Below, in pieces: positions 47,938 to 56,294 of a stretch of 64,000 nt of DNA. Under the pieces are notes generated by a model. The model saw nothing but the letters and a program-made list of their open reading frames with translations, made no database searches and was not told the origin of the DNA. The DNA comes from CAYJLF01 sp964371055 (lineage in GTDB: Bacteria; Eisenbacteria; RBG-16-71-46; CAIMUX01). Made by a program: the position numbers and the translations under genes. Each line of letters opens with the position of its first letter. Position 1 is the stretch's first letter. The stretch is taken from the NCBI GenBank assembly GCA_964371055.1, contig CAYJLF010000018.1, positions 62,001-126,000 on the forward strand, in the 5' to 3' direction.

Positions 47938-49557
47938 CTACGCCCCGCGCGCCGACTCGTGCATCCAGGCCGACGCGATCGCGGCATCACCCTCGATGGT
48001 CACGGTGATCAGGTCTCCCGGCTGCAGTCGCGTGCTCCCCTCCGGCACGATTTCCCGGCTGCCGCGCGCCACCGCTGCAACCCGCGTGCCGGGCGGAAAC
48101 TCGACCTCCTTGAGCCGGCGACCCGCGAGCTTCGAGTCGGTCTCGACCAGCACTTCGACCACCAGGATCTCGGGCGTCCCCTGCGGTCGATGCCCGCTGG
48201 ACCGGAGATCACGCTCGAGCAACGCTTCGTAGATCGGCCGCGCGCGCAGCAACTCCGCCGTCGCGTGCGCCGCAAAACAGCCGAGTAGAAGGGCGAAGAG
48301 GAGGTTGTACTCAGCGGTCATCTCCACGATCAACACCACGCCCGTCAGCGGCGCCCGAACCGATCCGGTGAGAAAGGCGGCCATGCCGATGGTCGCGAAG
48401 ACCGTCGGCACGACACCGACCTGGGGGAAGAGCCGGTCGGCGGCCAGCCCGAAGGCATACCCCAGGCAGGCGCCCAGGACGAGAATCGGAGCGAAGATGC
48501 CGCCCGGCACCCCCGTTCCGTAGGAGAGGACGGTCAGGATGAACTTTCCGGCGAAGAGCGCCAACGCCATTCCGATCAGGTGCCTCGACTCGAGGTGCCC
48601 GGAGAGGATGTCCTCGGCCAGCCGGTGCCCCACTCCGGTGATGCGCGGAAAGGTCAAGAGGACGACCCCCGCCACGACGCCAACCGCAGCCCCAGCCAGC
48701 CACGAAGGCCCCCGGAGCGAGGGTCGAAGCCGGGAGACCGAGAGCAATCCCCGGTTGAAGAGGACTCCCGCGGCGCCGCCGAGAACTCCCAGGATCACGG
48801 CGGGAAGCAGGGCATCGAACGGCAGCGGGGAGCTCTCCGGCAACTGAAAAGAGGGACGGGGACCGGAGAAGGCGCGGGTGATGAGCACGGCGCTGACACT
48901 GCCGATGAAGGCGGTGCCGTAGGTCAGCGCCGACATTTCCTTCTTCAGCTCTTCCATCACGAAGAGAAAGCCGGCCAGGGGAGCATTGAAGGCCGCCGCC
49001 AGGCCGGCGCCCGCCCCGCTGGCGATGAGTGCGTGGACGGAGCGCCGTGGAACGCGGAGCACGTTTCCGACCAGCTTGCCGGTCGCCGCGCCGACTTGTA
49101 CGGTCGGACCCTCCCGCCCGAGCGACATGCCGGCGGCCAGCGCCAGGAGGCCACCACCAAGCTTGACCGCGATCAACCGGATCGGCCGGATGTCGCGGAC
49201 CCCCATCAGCACCGCCTTGGTGTGCGGGATGCCGCTCCCGCCGGCCTCGGGAGCGAACCTCAGAGTGAGCCACGCCGCCAGCGCACCCAGAAGCCCGGTC
49301 ACGACGGGAATCGCGAGCCACGCGGTCAGGCCCAGTTGCTCGCGATGAACCGAAAGCCCCTGCGCAAAGTCCTCGGCGGTCACGACCAGGAAGCGATAGA
49401 CCGCCGCCGCCACGCCCGCCACCAGCCCGACCAGAGCCGCACGCCCGAGCTGCACCAGTCGCTCTTCGCGCCGCAGGCGGCGCACCAGCCGATCACGTCC
49501 ACTCGCCTCGAGGCGAGCCGCGTCACCACCCATCCTGGCCGCCACGCGACGCTTCAT
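47938..49557 (-). CDS. CLC-family chloride channel/antiporter with C-terminal TrkA_C-like domain
   Basis: 539 residues. About ten or more hydrophobic helices with the CLC signature loops GSGIPH, GREGPTVQ (gating Glu) and GIFAPILVLG, plus ALIASGAGAGLAAAFNAPLAG. The last roughly 90 residues (ILVVEVLVETDSKLAGRRLKEVEFPPGTRVAAVARG…LQPGDLITVTIEG) are a TrkA_C/RCK-C regulatory domain that binds small ligands. It moves Cl- alone or against H+; the antiporter external Glu suggests exchange but cannot be proved. ATG 49557 overlaps the TGA of the exported protein upstream (ATGA), so translation is likely coupled; an ATG at 49533 is alternative. Confidence 0.9.
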   Translation of the reverse strand: MKRRVAARMGGDAARLEASGRDRLVRRLRREERLVQLGRAALVGLVAGVAAAVYRFLVVTAEDFAQGLSVHREQLGLTAWLAIPVVTGLLGALAAWLTLRFAPEAGGSGIPHTKAVLMGVRDIRPIRLIAVKLGGGLLALAAGMSLGREGPTVQVGAATGKLVGNVLRVPRRSVHALIASGAGAGLAAAFNAPLAGFLFVMEELKKEMSALTYGTAFIGSVSAVLITRAFSGPRPSFQLPESSPLPFDALLPAVILGVLGGAAGVLFNRGLLSVSRLRPSLRGPSWLAGAAVGVVAGVVLLTFPRITGVGHRLAEDILSGHLESRHLIGMALALFAGKFILTVLSYGTGVPGGIFAPILVLGACLGYAFGLAADRLFPQVGVVPTVFATIGMAAFLTGSVRAPLTGVVLIVEMTAEYNLLFALLLGCFAAHATAELLRARPIYEALLERDLRSSGHRPQGTPEILVVEVLVETDSKLAGRRLKEVEFPPGTRVAAVARGSREIVPEGSTRLQPGDLITVTIEGDAAIASAWMHESARGA

Positions 49558-51047
49558 CGGATGACGGCGAGGCTCCCCGACCGGGTGATTCCCGAGGACT
49601 CGATCTGCCAGTAGTACCTGCCGGCCGAAACCTCCCGACCCGATCCATCCCGGCCGTCCCAGACGAACACCTCGCTCGCCGCGGCGGCACCCCTCGGCCG
49701 CGCCCAGACCGTCCGGCCGGCCGCATCGGTGATCCAGGCCCGGGCCGGTCCGGGCGCGGGCTGTTGCAGGTGGAACCGAACTCGCTCTCTGAAGGGATTC
49801 GGGAAGACTTGGACCTCGGCCGGCCACCCCCGCTTCGCAACGGAATCCGGAACTCCGGCCGCCTTGAGGATCGACGCCTCCACCACGTTCACCAGGTCAT
49901 CGCTGAAGCGGACGAAGGCGATGCCCCAGTCACCGTCAGCAAGCGGCCCGACGCCCGGCTCGGAGACGTAGACCACACTGCCGCCGTAGTCGAGAGTCTC
50001 GGGGCGCAGGTCGAAGAACTCCGACTCGTCGAAGTCGATCTTCGCCTGCGCCGGGCAGTGCCCGTTCGGATCGCTGTAGATGACCCGGGCGTACGCTCCG
50101 GATCCGTATCCGACGACTTCGAAGCTCGCCAGTTGCGGGAGCTGGTTGATTTCCGGATCGATCGCGATCTCGCGCAGGTGACAGGTGCCGCCGGGCGTCC
50201 GGTCCGCTTCCTGCGCCCCGCCCAGCAGCGTGATCTTCTGCGAAAACGCCGCCACCGAGATCCGCGGTTCCTCCGGATCGTACCAGGAGGCGAAATCGGG
50301 GTCGGAGAGGAGATCGCCCAGCAGACAGGAGAGGAGGAGCGCGTTCTCTCCCGGGAACTGGGTCACGGACACGTCCCCGATCTTCTCCAGGTCGTCGAAA
50401 CCGGTCCCGGTGATCTTGTAGAGCCCCGGGCTGATGACTCCCGGCTGGTTGTAGGTGTACATCATCCCGAAGACGATGTCCGGATCGGGCAGGTCCGGAT
50501 CGACGATGCCCATCAGATATCCGAAGAAGGTGAGCCCGCTGCTGACGGGAAATCCCCCCCCGGCGTTGCGCAGCACGGCGTAGAGGCGGGAATCGGAGAG
50601 ACTGATCCGGCACTCGACGAGGTCCAGGTTCGTGAAACCGAAGAGCGCATCTCCGACCGGGTCGGACGCCACCACCGACAGGTCGGCCGGCATCGGCTCG
50701 GCCCCTTCCGGCAGGCGGACCGGCAGAAGGTCCAATGAATCGCCCTGCAGCAGCCGGAATCCGTAGTAGGAAGTCGCCGTGACCGGTCCCGGAGGGGCAG
50801 CCTCGACGGTCGAGGGGCCATCCAGGACCGGGGTCATGACCTGCTCCATGACACCGCTTCCGGTCCGGTACAAGACATAGTTCGAAATCCCGGGGCCGAC
50901 GGGGTTCTCCGCCCGCAGGAGGATGCGGGCATCCGGAAGAAGGGCGGAGTGCCGGATCTGGCTCCAATACTCCTGGGCGCCAGCGTCGGGGACAACGAGT
51001 AGCAGAGTTACGAGAACCAACCACTTCGATCCGGAAGTCGTGCGCAT
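49554..51047 (-). CDS. exported protein with FlgD-like C-terminal domain
   Basis: 497 residues. Signal peptide ends near PDAGAQEYW. The 400-residue body is beta-rich with no family I recognise (ADLSVVASDPVGDALFGFTNLDLVECRISLSDSRLYAVLRNAGG… suggests a DOMON/substrate-sandwich-like part). The last 90 residues are the FlgD-like domain (VFPNPFRERVRFHL…WITDAAGRTVWAR…FVWDGRDGSGREVSAGRYYWQIESSG). GAGGAGATCC before ATG 51047. The stop overlaps the start of the CLC channel gene. Confidence 0.72.
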   Translation of the reverse strand: MRTTSGSKWLVLVTLLLVVPDAGAQEYWSQIRHSALLPDARILLRAENPVGPGISNYVLYRTGSGVMEQVMTPVLDGPSTVEAAPPGPVTATSYYGFRLLQGDSLDLLPVRLPEGAEPMPADLSVVASDPVGDALFGFTNLDLVECRISLSDSRLYAVLRNAGGGFPVSSGLTFFGYLMGIVDPDLPDPDIVFGMMYTYNQPGVISPGLYKITGTGFDDLEKIGDVSVTQFPGENALLLSCLLGDLLSDPDFASWYDPEEPRISVAAFSQKITLLGGAQEADRTPGGTCHLREIAIDPEINQLPQLASFEVVGYGSGAYARVIYSDPNGHCPAQAKIDFDESEFFDLRPETLDYGGSVVYVSEPGVGPLADGDWGIAFVRFSDDLVNVVEASILKAAGVPDSVAKRGWPAEVQVFPNPFRERVRFHLQQPAPGPARAWITDAAGRTVWARPRGAAAASEVFVWDGRDGSGREVSAGRYYWQIESSGITRSGSLAVIR

Positions 51048-51114
51048 CGTGGATCTCCTCTCGGGTGGGCCCAGCGCACGGGGCAACCGGTCGCCCGCAA
51101 GTCGCCGCGGCCCT

Positions 51115-51885
51115 TCAGAACCTCCACCCGACGGCGATCACGTGACTCTGGTTGTGCAGCGGCACCGGCCCCGCGTCGTCGACCAGAATCTCGTCGTCCC
51201 CGAAGGGCACGTACGCATAGGTCGGCAGCTTGAGTTCATTCCAGCCGAGCGTGAAACGATACTCCAGAGAGAGCGCCCTCCCCGCCACCCGCGCGATCTC
51301 CGAACCGACGCCATAGACGAGGCTGTAGTCGAACAGATCCACCTCAGACATGTCCGCCTCCGCCCGCAACGGAATGGTCTGCTCCCCGTCATCGACCTCT
51401 CCGGCCAGGCGGTAACGATCCCGTACGCGCAGGGAGAAGGCGAACCCGAACAGGCTGTAGAGAGACGGCGGCTCGGGATCCGTCCAGGTGAAGCGGAAAA
51501 GCGACGGGATCTCCAGGTAGTCCAGATCGTAGGTAACATCGAGATCGGTCGGGATCTCGAGGATCGTCAGCCCGATCCGCTGCCGTGATCCCCGCTGGAT
51601 GTAGTTGATCTCCTGCTGGATTCCGAAGCGCCGGGTGACGGGGAGGTGGAGCGTCCCCCCCACCGCCAGGCCGGTCCGGTAACGGCTTTGGACGCGGTAC
51701 TCGAGATTCCGCTCCTTGATCCCCTGATGCTGGGAGACCGCAATCCCGGTACGGAGCTGAAAAGACGGACTGCCGGGGGAGTCGTCGGCGCGGCTGGGGT
51801 GCCAGAATCCAGCGACCGCGAGAACCGCCGCCAGCAACACCGGCAGGAGGCCGCCACCATTCATCGAGGGAAACGAGATGTTCAT
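51115..51885 (-). CDS. outer-membrane beta-barrel protein (PorT-like)
   Basis: 256 residues. Signal peptide to about 33 (SRADDSPG). Alternating amphipathic strands (SFQLRTGIAVSQHQG, TGLAVGGTLHLPVTRRFGIQQEINYIQRGS, DLDYLEIPSLFRF, SLFGFAFSLRV, ALSLEYRFTLGW) and a terminal HVIAVGWRF ending in Phe, the usual recognition residue for barrel assembly. Layout matches outer-membrane beta-barrel families of 8-10 strands. The ribosome site at the ATG is weak. Adjacent to, and in the same direction as, the exported protein gene. Confidence 0.72.
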   Translation of the reverse strand: MNISFPSMNGGGLLPVLLAAVLAVAGFWHPSRADDSPGSPSFQLRTGIAVSQHQGIKERNLEYRVQSRYRTGLAVGGTLHLPVTRRFGIQQEINYIQRGSRQRIGLTILEIPTDLDVTYDLDYLEIPSLFRFTWTDPEPPSLYSLFGFAFSLRVRDRYRLAGEVDDGEQTIPLRAEADMSEVDLFDYSLVYGVGSEIARVAGRALSLEYRFTLGWNELKLPTYAYVPFGDDEILVDDAGPVPLHNQSHVIAVGWRF

Positions 51886-52065
51886 CTGCGCCCGAGCGTA
51901 GCGAAGTTACGGGGCGGAGGTCAAACCTGAGCGCTCGAAGCCGATGTCGCGGCATCCCGAGCGACTCAGGTCGCGCGCAGGCAGGCTGGCTGCCGGAGCC
52001 AGTCGGTGTTACCGTTGATCGGTGACCTGCGGCTGGTCCGATCCGAATTCAACGGAGCCGATGCC

Positions 52066-52695
52066 ATGGCAAGACTGAACTGGCCGTCCGTTGCGCCCAG
52101 CGACCGACGGGCTGGACACATCCGGGCCTGCGCCCTGGCCTTCGCACTCGCCTTCCTGCTCTCGGGCGTGGCCCCGGGCGGGGCCCGCGAGCTGGTCGAC
52201 TTGGTGAGGACACCAGCCATCTCCCCGGGCCCCAACTCTCCCGACTCCTCTGCGATCGAGGTCCTACCCACCGCTCCCGGGTTCCAGCGGGGGGACACGA
52301 TCGAGATCGTCGCCCGGCGTGGACTCATCCCGGGCTTCCGGATGTCCCGCACCGGGTCCCGAGTTCTTCCCCACCCGGACTTTGCGTCTCCCCGTCCGGT
52401 GTCCGTAGCCCTCCTGATGAGGCCACGCACCATGGAGCTCTCGAGATTCGCCTGCGCCATCTACGGCGCGGACCAGGCCGCGGGGACCGCGGCCGCCCTC
52501 GGCGGCGCCGGCCTGGTCGCGGGCGTGTGGGGAGAAAAGACGACTGGCTACCTCATGGGCGCCGGCGCCATCCTCGGAGCGATCTGGGGCGGCACGGCCG
52601 GAGCCGGCGACTCGAAGTTCAGAATTCGCGTGGAGGCGGGACCTCCCCGGACCGAGTTGGACCCGACTCGGTCCCACTCCACGACGGAGGAATGA
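52066..52695 (+). CDS. secreted/envelope protein of unknown function
   Basis: 209 residues. Signal peptide (about 20-45, LAFALAFLLSGVAPGGARE). The middle is a polar strand region (GDTIEIVARRGLIPGFRM). Near the C-terminus, a Gly/Ala-rich stretch (AAGTAAALGGAGLVAGVWG…YLMGAGAILGAIWGGTAGAG) looks like a glycine-zipper membrane pair. No family name recognised. GGAG about 8 bases before ATG 52066 supports this start over 52006. Confidence 0.55.
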   Translation: MARLNWPSVAPSDRRAGHIRACALAFALAFLLSGVAPGGARELVDLVRTPAISPGPNSPDSSAIEVLPTAPGFQRGDTIEIVARRGLIPGFRMSRTGSRVLPHPDFASPRPVSVALLMRPRTMELSRFACAIYGADQAAGTAAALGGAGLVAGVWGEKTTGYLMGAGAILGAIWGGTAGAGDSKFRIRVEAGPPRTELDPTRSHSTTEE

Positions 52696-52719
52696 CCGTT
52701 CGGGGAATTGCGTCGCCCG

Positions 52720-52799
52720 ACTCGGACCACCCGGCTCGGACCAACCGGCTCGGACCATCCGACTCGAACCAACCGACTCGAACCAACCGACTCGAACCA
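52720..52799. repeat. tandem 14-bp repeat, about six copies
   Basis: Units of CGACTCGGACCAxCC / GACTCGAACCAACC, drifting from GGACC to GAACC versions, run head to tail between the stop of the secreted protein and the porin. A further related unit sits inside the 3' end of the preceding gene at about 52651-52675. Confidence 0.7.
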
Positions 52800-52825
52800 G
52801 CGTCGCGGCTTCGGCCCGTGCGCGG

Positions 52826-53980
52826 TCAGAACGCGTAGACCCAGTTCAGTCCGATCGTCGGTTGGGTCTTCCTGAGGTCGGTCTCCCCATCTGAGGTCCT
52901 CGTGAAGATCTTCTCGTCCGCCCGATCGAGGCGGAACTCCCCCCGGATCGTCATCCGGTCGGAACACCGGTACTCCGGGGTGACCGTGAACTCGGTCAGC
53001 GTGACCGGCGCCCCGAGTCCGGTGCGGTAGCCGTCCTGATCGTCAAAGAACTCGCCGCGCAGGTTCAGGGCGACCTTCGGAGTGAACTCCAACCGCAGGT
53101 ACCCGGCCGCTCCCATCCAGTCACTCGTGTCGTCCGCGGACTCGTCTTCTTCTCCTGCCGTTTCGGGCGTCGGTACCAGGGCCACCGCCTCCTCCTGGCC
53201 CAGATCGAAGTTCGCCCCGAGGCGAACCTTCGGAGTCAAGGCCAAGCTCCCCGTCAGATCGAGCACCCAGCGGTTGACGCCGTCGTTGGCCGCCAGTTCC
53301 GGGCCGTAGATCGCGTTCGCCGCCACCGACAATCCCTCGAACGGCGCGGCCGAGAACTGCGCGATCAGCGACTTGCTGCGGTTGTTCTCCAGAGGGTTGT
53401 CCCATCCGTTCACCACCCCCGCCATGACCGAGTACCGGTCGCTCAGCGGTAGCGTCCCCTTGACTCCGACATGCAATCCCGGGATCGCGTATCCGAAGAG
53501 GAACGACCGCGAGTGTTGCTCATTCCACCCGTCCACGCCTTCGACCAGTTCGTACCCGAGGTGGGTGTAGAACTTCCCGGCGTCAACCCGCAGACCGCGC
53601 CCGACCGGTGCGATCCAGGAAGCAAAGCCCTGGTGCAGATCGACCTGCCGGCCCGGATCGAGCGCCATGACCGGAGGGATGACGCTGCCGGCCACGAGAT
53701 CGAAACGGAATCCGGTCTCACCTCGGTCCTCCGGCAGGGACTGCACGGAAAGCTGGGCCACGTCGAGGGTGAAGGAGTTGTGGTCGCCATCGAAGATGCG
53801 CAGATCGTTCCTCGCCCCCTCCGGCGTGTTGAGGTTGTAGGTGAAGGACGAGGAAACGAATCCCTTGACGGTCACCTCCTGGTACCAGGGGATCTCGTCC
53901 GCCGCGGAGCGCTCCGCCCGGACGCCCAGCAGAGAGAACACGAGGGCCAACGCCATGGCCAGGGCGCGAATCGTGGACAT
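52826..53980 (-). CDS. beta-barrel porin (BBP2/OmpL-like family)
   Basis: 384 residues. Signal peptide ends near ERSAADEIPW. Begins with VTVKGFVSSSFTYNLNTPEGARNDLRIFDGDHNSFTLDVAQL, the N-terminal signature of putative beta-barrel porin-2 (DUF1597). Then alternating amphipathic strands with short turns to a terminal aromatic strand TIGLNWVYAF. A Glu/Asp-rich loop (EEDESADDTSD) would lie outside. Outer-membrane pore, solute unknown. GGAGG before ATG 53980. It is followed downstream (minus sense) only by the repeats; upstream of it lies amtB in the same direction. Confidence 0.82.
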   Translation of the reverse strand: MSTIRALAMALALVFSLLGVRAERSAADEIPWYQEVTVKGFVSSSFTYNLNTPEGARNDLRIFDGDHNSFTLDVAQLSVQSLPEDRGETGFRFDLVAGSVIPPVMALDPGRQVDLHQGFASWIAPVGRGLRVDAGKFYTHLGYELVEGVDGWNEQHSRSFLFGYAIPGLHVGVKGTLPLSDRYSVMAGVVNGWDNPLENNRSKSLIAQFSAAPFEGLSVAANAIYGPELAANDGVNRWVLDLTGSLALTPKVRLGANFDLGQEEAVALVPTPETAGEEDESADDTSDWMGAAGYLRLEFTPKVALNLRGEFFDDQDGYRTGLGAPVTLTEFTVTPEYRCSDRMTIRGEFRLDRADEKIFTRTSDGETDLRKTQPTIGLNWVYAF

Positions 53981-54092
53981 GCAGATACCTCCAGGTTCGG
54001 TGGATGGCAGTTCCAGTCGGCGGGGCCAGCCTACGACGCCGGCCGCGATCGCGCCCTTTCGCACGACGGATCGCGGCCGGACGGCCTTGGGC

Positions 54093-55304
54093 TCAAACGT
54101 AGGCCTGTTCGCCGTGCAGCGTCTCGTCCAGGCCTATCTGCTCATCCGCCTCGGTCAGGCGGACCGGCGTGAAGACGTTGATGACCTTCAGCATGATCCA
54201 GGTGAAAGCGAAGCCGTAGGCCGCCGCCCCGAGGGCTGCCACGGTCTGCTTCACGAAGAAGCCGCCGTTGCCTCCGAGCAGGCCGTCGGCGCCGGCGGTG
54301 TTCACGGCCCGGGTGGCGAACACGCCCAGCAGGATCGTTCCCAGGACGCCGCCCACGCCGTGCACACCCCAGACATCGAGGGCGTCATCCCAGCCCAGGC
54401 GGTTCTTCAGTGCGACGGCGAAGTAGCAGACCACCCCCGAGACGATCCCGATGATGACGGCGGAGTGGATTGTGACGTAGCCGGCGCAGGGCGTGATCGT
54501 GGCCAGGCCGGCCACCGCGCCGGTCAGGAGGCCGACGAACTTCGGCTTGCGCTCGATAGACCAGGCCAGCACCAGCCAGACGATGGCCGCGAACGACGCC
54601 GCCACATCGGTGTTGAGGAAAGCCTGCGCGGTCACCCCGTCGACGCGCAGCTCACTTCCCGCATTGAACCCATACCAGCCGAACCAGAGAAGTCCGGTGC
54701 CGAGCGCGACCAGCGGAATGCTGTGCAGCCCGGGATCGGCGATCCGTCGCCGGCCGACAAAGAAGACCGACGCCAGCGCGGCGAACCCGGCGGTCGCATG
54801 CACGACGATTCCGCCCGCGAAATCGAGAACGCCCCACTTCGCCAGCAGCCCTCCGCCCCACACCATGTGGACGAACGGGAAGTAGACGCAGAGGAGCCAG
54901 AGCACGAGGAAGATGAGGTAGGGGCCGAACCGCACGCGGTTGGTGAACGCCCCCGTGATCAGCGCGGGAGTGATGATGGCGAACATCATCTGGTAGGCGC
55001 AGAAGACCCAGAGGGGGATGTTGCTGGTGCCCGAGGCAAAGACGGTGTTGACGTCGATCCCGCGCAGGAAGGCCTGGTCGAGGTTGCCGATCACCCCGCC
55101 CTCTCCGCCGCTGAAGCAGAGGGAGTAGCCACAGATGTACCAGAGGATCGTCGTCACTCCCATGGAGACGAAGCTCTGAATCATGATCGCGAGCACGTTC
55201 TTTCGGCCGACGAGTCCCCCGTAGAAAAACGCCAGCCCCGGTGTCATCAGCATGACCAGGCTGGTGGCGAGCAGCATGAACCCCGTGTTGCCGGTGTCGA
55301 ACAT
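54093..55304 (-). CDS. amtB: ammonium transporter (Amt family)
   Basis: 403 residues. Eleven-helix Amt fold: MLLATSLVMLMTPGLAFFYGG (N-terminal signature), Asp in LDFAGGIVVHATAGFAAL (Amt Asp-His motif), second twin His in WGVHGVGGVLGTILLGVF, and VHMVWGGGLLAKW. It conducts ammonium across the inner membrane. No glnK/glnB partner is found next to it, which is unusual for the family. GGGAGGAGG before ATG 55304 sets the start; the longer frame upstream is non-coding. A TTGACA (minus strand, 55408-55403) upstream is a possible -35. Confidence 0.95.
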   Translation of the reverse strand: MFDTGNTGFMLLATSLVMLMTPGLAFFYGGLVGRKNVLAIMIQSFVSMGVTTILWYICGYSLCFSGGEGGVIGNLDQAFLRGIDVNTVFASGTSNIPLWVFCAYQMMFAIITPALITGAFTNRVRFGPYLIFLVLWLLCVYFPFVHMVWGGGLLAKWGVLDFAGGIVVHATAGFAALASVFFVGRRRIADPGLHSIPLVALGTGLLWFGWYGFNAGSELRVDGVTAQAFLNTDVAASFAAIVWLVLAWSIERKPKFVGLLTGAVAGLATITPCAGYVTIHSAVIIGIVSGVVCYFAVALKNRLGWDDALDVWGVHGVGGVLGTILLGVFATRAVNTAGADGLLGGNGGFFVKQTVAALGAAAYGFAFTWIMLKVINVFTPVRLTEADEQIGLDETLHGEQAYV

Positions 55305-55610
55305 CGACGAACCTCCTCCCCTGAACCCTGTCCGCCGCCGGCCCGAGTCTCCGGGGCCCGGCATGATGACCGTGCAGAGGTTTACCTTATCGAGAGGTGC
55401 GGTGTCAATTGTCTCAACCAATGGGGCAAATCTACGCGACGATATTACATCCTGTTCTTTATAGCGTTAGGAGATTTCTGCCACGCCGGACGCCGAGTCT
55501 TAGCGTGGCGAGCGCGAGAGCTTCCGCCTGGGAGTACCTCACGATGAAGAGAAATGTGCCGGTAGATGGGGAGTTTCGACCGCACGGGATCCATGAAGAG
55601 AGGGGGGGCA
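55305..55610. other. intergenic stretch upstream of amtB
   Basis: Contains an AT-richer block (about 55385-55480). On the minus strand TTGACA at 55408-55403 is followed 17 bases on by GTAAAC, only a weak -10. No sigma-54 GG-N10-GC element was convincing. No gene seen. Confidence 0.35.
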
Positions 55611-55642
55611 GGGCGGGAGCGTTGGGGGGCAAGCTCCCGCCC
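55611..55642 (-). terminator. strong hairpin between cheW and amtB
   Basis: GGGCGGGAGC (55611-55620) and GCTCCCGCCC (55633-55642) form a perfect 10-bp GC stem with a 12-base loop, 50 bases past the cheW stop. The flank is C-rich, not U-rich, so Rho-independent action is uncertain. A second stem CCGAGG/CCTCGG lies at 55651-55673. Confidence 0.5.
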
Positions 55643-55693
55643 TGGGGGGCCCGAGGCTGTCTGGCAACCTCGGACATACCGCCATCCTGACCG

Positions 55694-56218
55694 CTAGGCG
55701 TCGAGCGACGCGGCGAGCTCTTGAAGATCTCCGTCGCCCAGCACGCGGTCGATATCGAGCAGCAAGCGGACACGTTCCTGCGTCTTGCCGATACCCAGAA
55801 TGTAATCGACCCGAACGTCCGCCCCGAAGGTCGGGGCGTCCTCGATCTCCTCACCCGCAATGTCCAGCACCTCAGAGACCTGATCGACGACGATGCCGGT
55901 CTGCACCCGGTTGGCTTCGACCACGATGATGCACGTCTCCGAGGTACGCTCGCTCCGTTCCATGCCGAACTTCTGACGGAGATCCATGATCGGAATGACC
56001 TTGCCCCGCAGGTTGATGACTCCCTGAATGTGCTCCGGGGTCCGCGGGACCGGCGTGACGTCCATCATGCCGATGATCTCCTGGACCTTGAGGATCTCCA
56101 GCCCGTACTCCTCGCCCGCCAGGAAGAAGGTCAGGAACTTCCCGCCGCGCGTGTAGCCGTTCCGGCCGGAGTCCTGGGCGGCCGGTCTTTGAATGGTTTC
56201 GGTCGCGAGCCCGTTCAT
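55694..56218 (-). CDS. cheW: chemotaxis coupling protein
   Basis: 174 residues, CheW fold: FLTFFLAGEEYGLEILKVQEIIGMM, VINLRGKVIPIMDLRQKFG (family core), CIIVVEANRVQTGIVVDQVSEVLDI, DYILGIGKTQERVRLLLDIDRVL. It couples chemoreceptors to CheA; no cheA is in the window. It begins 77 bases downstream of the large chemoreceptor gene on the same strand, so the two are probably co-expressed. AAAGGACGAG before ATG 56218. Confidence 0.93.
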   Translation of the reverse strand: MNGLATETIQRPAAQDSGRNGYTRGGKFLTFFLAGEEYGLEILKVQEIIGMMDVTPVPRTPEHIQGVINLRGKVIPIMDLRQKFGMERSERTSETCIIVVEANRVQTGIVVDQVSEVLDIAGEEIEDAPTFGADVRVDYILGIGKTQERVRLLLDIDRVLGDGDLQELAASLDA

Positions 56219-56294
56219 ACACTCGTCCTTTCCCCAAAGCGAACCTGGTACTGGCGGGACGGGCGCCGCCTGCGCCCGCCCCATTCGCCGAGCG

